Position numbers and translations under genes: made by a program
Shown here: one piece after another, positions 31,426 through 40,835 of the stretch
Position numbering within the stretch: position 1 is the stretch's first letter
Layout: every line of letters starts with the position of its first letter
Notes under the pieces: generated by a model
The model's input: the letters and a program-made list of their open reading frames with translations, nothing else
Told to the model about the DNA's origin: nothing
Database searches by the model: none
NCBI GenBank assembly: GCA_017506865.1
Contig: JAFCMP010000189.1
Location: 31,268-95,267 of the forward strand
DNA: 64,000 nucleotides
Reading direction: 5' to 3'
DNA from: Tribonema minus
Taxonomy: Eukaryota > Sar > Xanthophyceae > Tribonematales > Tribonemataceae

Positions 31426-32402
31426 ACGTACTAGCCTGTATCCCCAGCAAATTTCCTTTAAACTGTGTTCGTGCAGCGTCTAGACAAGACATAACGTGTG
31501 TTTTATGCTGCTCCAAAGCGAGGCACTCCATCAAACGGTCACAACAAAGCATGACTCCACCGGCATACGAAGCATCAGTATTACTTGCCGTGTACATGGG
31601 TGCGCAACCGAGCAGCTGACTCATATGTTTCCTGTAAATCACAATTTAAATACTCAAACATACATATTTTCTGATGAATTCCGCCTTTCTTCAGCAGTAA
31701 GCAAGCCAGATTCGGGCACGCAGCAGATGTCTGTGACAAGTTGCTGACAACCAAGCAAGGCCTTGCAGCAGCGGTAGCGCAGCGTCGAAGCCGGTGGAAT
31801 TGTTCATTGGAAGCAACAAGTGTCTCGCATGACTGCATGCAACTTCCAACTCTGCAGGTGTGCTCTGTATGTGTCCGTGTACATATACATACCCTCAAAT
31901 GCCGGCGTCGTCTCCATGACGGCAGCAGCCGTGGCTGCCGCCGGCATCAGTCACATTCTTCAAGTGCTGTAATGTACTTCAACTCGTAAAGGGCTTGACA
32001 TGGAGGTGGCAGCGTTCAGCATCCATGCGATGGCAGCGCTCCAAATTGCAGCCGTCACTGCCTGCCGCCATTGCTGTACTGAGCTGCTGTTGTTGCTGCC
32101 ACTGCTGCTGCCGCCGCCACCGCCGCCGCCGCCGTCGCCACTGCTGCCGCCGCTGCTGACATGGCCGCAGAGAGATGGGCCGCTGCTGCGAAAAGCTGCT
32201 GTACTGCCGCTGCAGGGTCTAAGGTGCAATATGGCGCGCTGGCATGGCAGTGCTCGGCACTCTTGCGTCAGCTGTGTCTCGTCCACACTACCCTTAATAA
32301 GCGGGACCATGCAACGCGTGCGCAGACCGTCAGCTGAGCAGCCGTGGCGGCGCGCGCCGCGCGCGAGTACTGCCACTGGTAGGTAGGTATGCCTGAGCGC
32401 TG

Positions 32403-35400
32403 TCACACCGGCAGCACCGTGCCGCCCGCAGCGGGGAGTACCCTTATGGGCTGCAGTGGGGCAACGTGCAGCTGGCCTTGATGCGCGCCTTTTGACACGG
32501 CGGAGGCAGCAGTGGAGGCAGCGGCAGCAGCGGCCGGAGGCAGCGGCGGCGGCGGCGGCGGCGCCGGGTCGACTTGCAGGTAGTTGTCGAAGGCGGAGCG
32601 GCAGACGGGACACTTGTCGATATGCCTGGACAGAAGGAGGGGGGAGGGGGGGGGGGATGTATCAGCGTGGATGGTAAAGCTAAGTTTTGTGCTGCGCATG
32701 CGAGCACGTGAACAAGTTGCACGCGCGGCTTGCAAATCCTTCCAAGTCGCCATAAGATGCATGCAGATTCCGGCCGCAGGCTTGATGTGAAAAATCTGGG
32801 CCTTGTCGCCGCGCGGCAAGCAAGAATGAAAGTAAACAGCACTTGATGAGGTCCTGCCATGTACTGTGAAGAAGTAGATGTGCGCAAGTGATGGCAGGCA
32901 GGGCACTGGGGGAGAATGCCAGGGCAGAGTGATATCGCCAAAACGACTGCTTTGTCAGCGGCATTACCTCAACACACACACTGTAAGATTAAAGCTGACC
33001 TGAAGCACGCTTTGCACACGCACAGGTGCCTGCAGGGGAGTAGCATGAAGGCCTTCTCCTCGGTCAAGCATATGACGCAGTCGCTGCCGCTTTCATCCTC
33101 CAAGCCGTAGACCTCACCCAAGCTGTCATGACAGGGGGGGGGGGGGGGGGGGGGGGGGGTAAGAACTTGACTCAAAGCGGAGGATACTTAGTGAAGAAGC
33201 CGCTGCCAAAGCACAATTGTCAGGAATCTCTGATGGCTCAAATTGAAGCCAGTATCACAAATTTGATGCAGACATCACCGCTTTCGTCCTCCAAACCGCA
33301 GACATCGCCCAAGCTGTCGCAGCAAGCGGAGATCACTGTGAGATTGAGAACTCAACTCGGGTGGATATTTGATGCAGTCAGTGCCAAAGCACAGTTTACT
33401 GATTGCGAGGACTCTGACGATGACTCAACTTGAAGCGGGTATATGATGCAGTCATCATTGCTTTCGTCTGCCAAGCCATTGACTTCGCACGCACAAGCTC
33501 TCACAGCAAGGCAACGGCATCACGCGATTACGACGAGGACTTGAAGGGAGATTGTGACACGTTCGCGGCCGACGCACTCTTGCAGAGACTCTGATAATGC
33601 ATTCACTCCAAGGAAGCTTGCAACGCAGTTGCTGCTGCTTTCGTTTTTCAAGCCATTGACTTCACCCAGGCAGCCACCGCAAGACAGGAAGCTCGCAAGA
33701 CTCTCATGAAGACTCAAGTTGAGGTAAGTGACAGCACACACAAGGGAGGGAGTCAGAAGAGTCTGTATAAGGACCTGACGCGGGGCGAGAGATGGCGCAT
33801 TCTCTGCCGCTTTCCCCCTTTGAGCCATAGAATTTAAGCCCTGGAGGCCGTATACTTGAAGTACTTGGCGCGGTCTGCAATGTTCAACAATTTTCCACAT
33901 GGCTCAAGCATGCACTTCAAGGGCTTCTCCAGTAGTGCGCATGGTAAGCCTACACCCGTTGTGCATCATACGCTAGCTGCAGCAGTATACTCCGAAGCAC
34001 CTGATGACTTCTCCATGTACATATAGTGCAATACTTGACACATTTGAGTCAATGTATTGATCATGACTTCACACTCTCAAAGGCGAACTTTGCAACTGCA
34101 CATGACCCTTCTCACCTCTGGGCAGCGCTTCACCAATAATGACTGATATATGGAGACCAAAGGCGAAGTTTGCACCTGCGCATGACCCTTCTCATCTCTC
34201 TTCAGCACACCAACATACTGGGATCACAGGCAAATTGCGCACCTGTACATACATTGGCGGCCACACATTAACTGGTTTATCCTGCGTAGTGCACATCATG
34301 TTCCATTCTCACCTCATTTGAGCGCGTTGTTTTACTCAGATCAAATGGCAAGTTTCGCACCTGTACATGAAGGTTCCTCTGCTGGCACTGTCACGTTGTT
34401 TGGCATGTCATGTTTTATACTTTTTTTGAAGTAGTACTGGAAATTTTTTATTTTTTTTAATTGCGCACCTGTACATGAAGGTTTCTCTGCTGGCACTATC
34501 GCGTACCCCCACCAGCTGCCGCTCGACGACAGCTGTGTACTGGCCGTCATCCCCAGAGCAGGGCTCGAATGAAACTATCACCACAACACACGTCACCTGC
34601 AACAACAATGACGGTGTGAGATTGAACAAATGTCAATGGCCATCATCCACAGCGCAGGGCTGGAATGAAACAATCACCACAACACATGTCACCTGCGACG
34701 GTACGAGATCGAACAACAATGTCATTACTGCAGGGCTCGAATGAGACTATTACCACAACACACAGCACCTGCGACGGTACGAGATCGAACAACAATGTCA
34801 TTACTGCAGGGCTCGAATGAAACTATTACCACAACACACAGCACCTGCGACGGTACGAGATCGAACAACAATGTCATTATTGCAGGGCTCGAATGAAACT
34901 ATCACCACAACACACAGCACCTGCGACAACAAAGATGGTGCGAGATTGAACAACCAATGTCACTGGCCATCATCCCCAGCGCAGGGCTCGATCGAAACTA
35001 TCACCACAACACATGTCACCTGCGACGGCACAAAAACACGACGGTTAACCTTGTCTGTTGACGTGTAGAAATAAAGTACGTGTGTCAAGCAGGAGCGGCA
35101 CGTTGCCAGCGCGACGATCGAGTGAGAGTATCTCCACAACGCAAGTCACATGCGGCGTTGCAACAGCGAATAACAAATGTCACTGGACATCATCGCCAGC
35201 GCAGGGCTCGCATGAACCATGACCACAACACATGTAATCTGCGACAATGACAAGACAACGGCGTCTCTTGCGATAACCTTGTCCGTCAACGTGTGTGAAT
35301 ACGTGTGTCAAGAAGGAGCGGCAAATCGCCAGTGCAACGCTCAAATGAAACAATCACCACAACACATGTCACCTGCGACGGTACGAGGTCGAACAACAAT

Positions 35401-38400
35401 GTCACTGGTTATCATCATCGCCAGCGCGCAGGGCTCGAATGAAACTATTACCACAACGCATGTCACCTGCGACGGCACGACAAGACAACGGTGTCGCTTG
35501 CGATAACCTTGTCCGTCAAAGTGTTTTCATTGATTGTGTGTCAAGCAGGAGCAGCACAACAACATGTGAACTTCCGATGATCTTAATCAGCAACTCCTTC
35601 TGAATGGTGCTTGGATTTGTTATTTAGCCCAAGCACTTGTGGCAAGTGTAAGCCTCTGTTGAGCATGTGCTGTGCGTTTCTCCGGCACACTACACTCAAA
35701 TGAAACTGTCACCAGATGGAACTGTCACCACAACGCGTGTCAGCTGCATCAATCACAAGAGCAGCTGAACAACAACATGTGACCTGCAGCAAGGTTGGAC
35801 ATCAACTCTTCATGAGTGCTGTGCCATGTGCGAATGAAACTATCGCCACAAGTTGAACTCACCACTTGCTCGGAGGGGTATGTATCTCTTGTCGCTGCAG
35901 CGGGTGCTCGTTGCCGCTTGCGCCCTATGCAATTATTTCTGAGATACTTGGGATAATTTGAAAGTTTGAGAAACACATACTTCAAGTTGAACTCACCACT
36001 TGCTTGGAGGGGTATGTATCTGTTGTCGCTGGGGTGGGCGCTCGTTGCCGCTTGCGCCCTAAGCAAACATTTCCAAAATACTTAGAATACTTTGCATTAT
36101 GAGGATGTGAGTATCAACGTGCTACATGCTCGTATAATTTTCAGGTTTCGCCCGCAACACCACCATTAACTATGAGGAAGAACGCCATGCCTTCATATAA
36201 GATCTGCTGCTCGTATTAAAAATGTACTTCAAGTTGAACTTACCACTTGCTCGGAGGGGTATGTATCTGTTGTCGCTGCGGCGGGCGCTCGTTGCCGCTT
36301 GCGCCCGGGGCTGGCATGTGCTACAGTTGCGCCCCCGCCGAAAAGATTGCCAGCCCACCTGAACGTAATGAATCCCATGGGGCGAGTTTTTTTGTAGGGG
36401 CAAAAAAGGGGGGTGAGGCGCCAGTAACATGTGGATAAAACAAGGGTGGGGTGCATTGATGTTTGAGCCACTTTAGCTCAACTAACACCAACATGAGGAG
36501 CCTGTGGCGGCAGATGCTGTTACGGCAGCCTCCGCAACCGTTCAACTTTTCAGATTGCCAGCCCACCTGAACGCGCAGCAAAACCGGCCCTTGAAGTAGG
36601 GCATGCACTGAATCACACATATGTCGCAGCATACAGCAGAAGGGTCCATGTGGTCACAGCACAGGAGGGCATGCACTCAATCACACATATGGTACAAGTT
36701 ATGCATTCAGCGCCCTGGGCTGGCATGCGCTACGGCTGTGCCCCCGCCAAACAGATTGCCAGCCCACCTGAGCCGCAGCAAAACGGGCACTTGTGAGAAC
36801 AGCACCGCCGGTATCAAAGCTCTCAGGGCGCAGTGCAGACTAGGCCGCTGCGTTGAAGCAAACTTCTCGACTGCATAGGCAACCCTGCCTCCCTTGGGCC
36901 TTTATAAACATAAGCCCATAAGTACAGCACCGGGGGGCGTGTACGTACGTACTGAACAGCACACGGCGCTGTTCAGCTGGCTCGGCATGCTACAGCCTAA
37001 ACCTAACCCAAACCCCTACTTCTAACCCTAGCCCCAATCCTAACCCTATTCATATGGAGAACGCACTGACATGGCTACTGTTTCTTCAATTATAGGTTGC
37101 AGTTATCAACCTGCTCAGAATGCTGCAGCCATTGGCATCAATCAGCATGAGCACGACCTTTGGCTAGATGTGTTCGACTTCCAGGTATTTCAAACCATCA
37201 CACTGTTGCAGGCGCAGCTTCATGTACACATTGTAATGCAACACAGACTGCCTCGACCCTCCGTAAGCGAATGAGTCCATGAATGCAGCGTGCACAACAG
37301 TACACAGAGCAACTTAGGATGAGGGGTAAAAGGCTGCTGTACCGCATTTTTCTGGCACAAGACTAATAAGAACATAGAGAATTTGGCACATGGTCCTGCA
37401 AATTCAGCCCACGTTGGGGCTGCTCAGACGAAATCTTGAGTACACACACAGTACAGTACACAGTACAGTACACACCTGGACTGTCCCTCTTCTACAATTG
37501 ACGACGGCGCATGTGAGCCCACGTGGTGCCCACCATTCAGGGTGCAGCACACAGTACAGTACAGTACAGTACAGCACAGTACAGTACACAGTACAGTACA
37601 CACCTGGACTGCCCCTCTTCTACGACGGACGGCGGCGTATGTGAGCCCACGTGGTGCCCCCCACTCGAGGTGCAGCACCCCTTGCACTCCTCCTCGGGGA
37701 GGAGCATCGCCGCTGCCGCGGATTTTGAAACTTGAAGTTGGAGTTGAAGTGCAAGCTTCTCCGGCCTGATGACGATTGCCAGCTGATAATGCCCCTGTTG
37801 CAGTGGCACCAACCGAAGGGTGTAAAGTTTCAGTTTATGTGTGATGAGTCAGTGCCCCATGGAAGGCACACCATTGAACGGGAACTGGTTATTCGCAGTT
37901 TGCTTCTGGAAGGCACACCATTGAACGGGAACTGGTTATTCGCAGTTTGCTTCTGTGGAGCAGCCCGGCAGGTGATCACCGCCTGCAAGATGAGTAGCAA
38001 GCTGTGGACGCGACACCAATAAAGCACACAGTAACAATGACAGTAGTGATAGTGGTCATGACTCGCTGACTCAAATCTGACTCACCCTGGGGGCAGTGGC
38101 CTGCGACAGCAGTTTCAGGCTTCGTAAGACGACTCAGATTGCTCACTCGCATCTGACACACCGCCGGTTCCGTGGCTGCTGACTCAGCAAATTGAATCTA
38201 CTCTGATGACTCAACCCTGACTCACCGACTCGCTGGCTGGCTGCGGCAGCTTGTGAGCATCAAAGTAGCATCCGTCCATCAGGGTTTCAAACACGCAGCC
38301 AAACAACACAGAGCACTGTCACCCTGACTCGTTGACTTGACCTGGCTCACTCACTTGGAGGCTGCGAAGCTACACCGTTTTTCGGGAAGCACTGCCGCTC

Positions 38401-40540
38401 TCTGACTCACCAACTTGACTCCCACTCACCGACTCGGTGGCCTGCAATGGCAGCGTGTGCGCATCAAAGTAGCACTCGTCCGCGAGGGTTTCAAATACGC
38501 AACCACTTAACGACTCCAATGTTTGGGGAGCACTGCCTCACTGACTTGAAGGAAGGCTTGCAATTTATTCTGTTTTCTGGGAAGCACTTGCTACTCTGAC
38601 TCACCAACTTGACTCTCACTCACCGACGCTGTGGCCTACGACGGCAGCGTGTGCGCATGAAAGTAGCACTCGTCCGCCAGCGTAACGAGCATGTGCAGGA
38701 GCCCACTGCCGCTTCACCTGACAGACTCTAGCTCACCAACATGACCATCGCTCAGCAACTCTGTGGAGTGTGTTGTGACTCTCGCTGACTCTACTCTGAC
38801 TCACTGTCTAACTCACCGACTCGGTGGCCTGTGATGGCAGCGTGTGCGCATCAAAGTAGCCCTCGTCCGCCAGGGTTTCAGAATACGCACCACTAGACGA
38901 CTCCGACACGGGAGTTCTGCTGCTCAGCGACCCTGTGTTCTGATTCGCTGACTCTACTCTGACTCACTGTATGACTCACCGACTCGGTGGCCTGCGATGG
39001 CAGCGTGTGCGTATCAAAGTAGCACTCGTCCGCCAGGGTTGTGTACATGCGGCCCTCGCCGGCCTCAAGCTGCCTTGTGCTGCACACAGCAACAAGCAAC
39101 GAGGAGCATACACATTTATCATCGGCAAGTGAATATTCATACTCTGGAATATACTTTACCGTATGCCTATCTATGTTGTAACAAATAGACGACTGTAAAG
39201 TCACATGTACCGTATGTTCAGGTATGTATGGTTGTTGAGTATGCGGTCCTCGCCGGCCCCAATCTGCCTTGTGCTGCGCACGGCAAAAAGCAAACGCGGA
39301 GCATACAGTTGTCATGGATAATAGTAAGTGAATACTTCAACGTGTTTGTGCACGTACACTTTAGTACGTTTGTGCACATACACTTTAATACTTCGAAGTA
39401 TATGCTTGTAAGATAATGTATGAATACGTGTTTGCATGTATGTACATGTGCTCAGTAGTGTGCGCCCCTCGCCGACCTCAGCCTGCCTCGTGCTGCACAC
39501 GCGCATAGAGCAACCAGGAGCATGCACTTGTCATCAACAACAGAATAACCGCAAGTACTACTGATATGAGTATACTCCCGTACATGCCCTCTGGTGATTG
39601 ACCACACCCCAACTCCAGTTCCCCGCGTCACCTCAAAAGTTGGCGCAGAGCCCTGCTAAGAGCACGCGCCGCAGCGACAGGCGCCGGTCCTGACCCTACC
39701 CCCAACTCTTGCGCCAAATCTAATCTCCTCATCGTCCACCCCCTGACGAATGAACGATGAATCAACCCACCTCCTGGCCTTCAAGCAGAAGCCCCTTGAC
39801 AGCACATGGCGCAGCGACAGCCTCCGGTCTAACCCTGACCCTTGCCCCTGACCCCCCCACTAACCCTAATCCTCAACCTCCACCCCCTGATTCACGCGAT
39901 CCATGTATGATGAATTCACCCACCTCGTGACCTTCCCGCAGACGCCCCCCGATGGCACGCAGCGCAGCGACAGCCGCCGGTCCCGCCGCGGGCTCAGGCT
40001 CTGACCCTAACCCTAACCCTAGCCCTTACCACACTTCCAACCCTGACCCCCTGAACTACCCCTTGACCCCCCACGCACTTTAACGGTTCTGACCCCCATG
40101 CCCCGACCCACCTCGTGACCTTCCCGCAGAGGCTCTCCGAAAGCACGCGGCGCAGCATCTAACCTAACCCTACCCCCCCCCCCCCCCCCCCCCCCCCCGC
40201 CGACCCTAATCCTCACCCTCCACCCCCCCTCCACCCCCTGATTCACCCCATTCATGTGTGATGAATTCACGCACCTCGTGACCTTCCCGCAGAGGCCCCC
40301 CGATAGCACGCGGCGCAGCGACAGCCGCCGGTCCCGCCGCGGGCTCAGGCTCTGACTGCTCGCAGAGGAACGGCTCCGGGAAGAACGGAACAGGTTTCGA
40401 GCACGTTCCCCGGCCTCTGCCGCTGCTGCCGCGCTGCCGCTGCCGCCGCGGTCCAGCGCCGCTGCCGCCGCTGCTGCTGCGGCTGCTTCTGGCGTGGCGG
40501 GCGCTGCTGCCGCGGCGGCGGCTGCGGTGCCGTTTCCCAT
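32403..40540 (-). CDS. MGRN1: MGRN1/LOG2-type RING E3 ubiquitin ligase, N-myristoylation signal
   Basis: Exons in transcript order: 40275-40540 (ATG), 38980-39079, 37919-37982, 37604-37730, 36244-36358, 34469-34596, 33000-33122, 32403-32625 (TGA). All phases agree; 381 residues. The protein begins MGNG, a myristoylation signal as in plant LOG2, then a low-complexity Ala/Ser/Arg N-terminus. Residues 110-275 correspond to the diverged domain next to the RING (FDTHTLPSQATESAVITC; YPSEQVVTCVVVIVSFEP; SLGEVYGLEDE, like the family's LQEIYGIEN). The RING is C282-x2-C285, C297-x-H299, C303-x2-C306, C313-x2-C316; the last spacer is 6 residues instead of about 10. A Pro/Ala tail follows. Known role: membrane-anchored E3 ligases for trafficking substrates. 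The domain next to the RING is strongly diverged. Exon 4 uses an AAG acceptor, the weakest link. Confidence 0.75.
33134..33160. repeat. G27 homopolymer (poly-C tract of an acceptor on the minus strand)
   Basis: 27 consecutive G on the plus strand. On the minus strand they form C27, then tgtcatgacag and exon 7 of the RING gene, so the homopolymer sits where the polypyrimidine tract belongs. Confidence 0.9.
33265..33840 (-). repeat. MGRN1: Acceptor-junction copies of RING gene exon 7 (3-4 copies)
   Basis: Copies of the exon 7 start (cttgggtgaggtctacggct, coding LGEVYGLEDESG) lie at 33272-33330, 33440-33500, 33622-33690 and, weakly, 33800-33840. Translations include LGDVCGLEDESG and LGEVNGLKNESSSNC. 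The true acceptor is at 33122. Confidence 0.85.
34080..34390 (-). repeat. MGRN1: Donor-junction copies of RING gene exon 6 (3-4 copies)
   Basis: The exon 6 end (cagagaaaccttcatgtacag|gtgcgcaatt, true donor at 34469) is repeated at 34345-34392 (cagaggaaccttcatgtacag|gtgcgaaact) and, increasingly decayed, near 34225-34255, 34160-34200 and 34085-34120. Confidence 0.8.
34640..35770 (-). repeat. MGRN1: Acceptor-junction array of RING gene exon 6 (about 10 copies)
   Basis: The exon 6 start (gtgacgtgtgttgtggtgat, then agtttcattcgagccctg) with its preceding tcgcag is repeated about every 75-130 bp: near 34650-34700, 34730-34775, 34805-34850, 34885-34925, 34975-35025, 35105-35155, 35200-35245, 35330-35375, 35425-35470 and 35695-35745. 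Several successive units are nearly identical (34740-34890). This is the longest array in the window. Confidence 0.9.
35855..36068 (-). repeat. MGRN1: Donor-junction copies of RING gene exon 5 (2 copies)
   Basis: The exon 5 end (gggcgcaagcggcaacgagc to cccctccgagcaagtg|gtaag) recurs at 35858-35932 and 35988-36063 with donor gtgagttcaac. The intron DNA between copies (aaatacttagaatac-like) is also repeated. Confidence 0.85.
36540..36795 (-). repeat. MGRN1: Acceptor-junction copies of RING gene exon 5 (2 copies)
   Basis: Minus-strand cgttcag|gtgggctggcaatctg occurs at 36555-36580 and gctcag|gtgggctggcaatctg at 36745-36770. They repeat the true exon 5 start (acgttcag|gtgggctggcaatctt, 36358). 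The first copy also repeats the 3' intron flank. Confidence 0.8.
36828..36925 (+). mobile_element. Retroelement 3' tail, copy 2 (solo 3' end)
   Basis: gcgcagtgcagactaggccg, cataggcaaccctgcctccc and ttgggcctttataaacataa match 31332-31425 at about 85% or more. The coding part is missing, as expected for a severely 5'-truncated LINE insertion. It lies in an intron of the RING ligase gene. Confidence 0.7.
37435..37603 (-). repeat. MGRN1: Donor-junction copy of RING gene exon 4 plus CAGTA pentanucleotide run
   Basis: 37476-37560 repeats the last ~80 nt of exon 4 with donor gtccag|gtgtgtactg. Both the true donor and the copy are followed by cagta/cacagta pentanucleotide runs (37443-37475, 37548-37600). 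Confidence 0.85.
37862..37918 (-). repeat. MGRN1: Donor-junction copy of RING gene exon 3 (direct duplication)
   Basis: Minus-strand agaagcaaactgcgaataac-cagttcccgttcaatg|gtgtgccttcc occurs twice in a row with no visible differences, the second time at 37862-37912. The unit is about 51 bp, and the first copy is joined to the rest of exon 3. Confidence 0.9.
38070..38905 (-). repeat. MGRN1: Donor-junction array of RING gene exon 2 (4-5 copies)
   Basis: The exon 2 end (gcggacgagtgctactttga to aggccaccgagtcg|gtgagt) is repeated near 38225-38300, 38425-38500, 38625-38695 and 38815-38890, with a weak copy at 38085-38115. Units are about 190 bp and include gactcactct-rich intron DNA. Confidence 0.9.
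39228..39520 (-). repeat. MGRN1: Acceptor-junction copies of RING gene exon 2 (2 copies)
   Basis: Minus-strand gcgcagcacaaggcagattg (39265-39285) and gtgcagcacgaggcaggctg (39480-39500) repeat the true exon 2 start (gtgcag|cacaaggcagcttg, 39079), each followed by a ggcgagg-type exon piece. Confidence 0.85.
39610..40165 (-). repeat. MGRN1: Donor-junction array of RING gene exon 1 (4 copies)
   Basis: The exon 1 end (gggaccggcggctgtcgctg to ggaaggtcacgag|gtgcg) recurs at about 39640-39690, 39770-39825, 39920-40005 and 40100-40160. The unit is about 150 bp and is separated by CCCTAA-like DNA, with a C26 homopolymer at 40173-40198. Confidence 0.9.
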
Positions 40541-40835
40541 CGGCAGTATCCTGCGGCGGCACGCAGGGGGGGCGAGATAGAGAGAGCGGGGGGTGAGAGC
40601 TGCATGTTTCTTACTGCAATGATTCAATATGCGCGCGCTTTAATTCCATTGTTTATGCTTCTACTTAAATTTAATGGGTATGCAGTAGCACATCTTTACA
40701 ATCATATCATGTGGAGGGGGGGGGGGGGGGCAAGAGGGGCGGTGAGTGGGTTTCTAAGCGCTGGTGCTGGTTCTCAGTAAATGCGCTGCTGCTGCACAGG
40801 GAGGGGCGCTGCACGCGCTGATCGTTGAGCGATGC

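Noticed and set aside
34640..35770. CRISPR-like look of regularly spaced repeats
   Set aside because: The repeat is an exon start with acceptor, decays along the array, spacers are not unique, and the DNA is eukaryotic.
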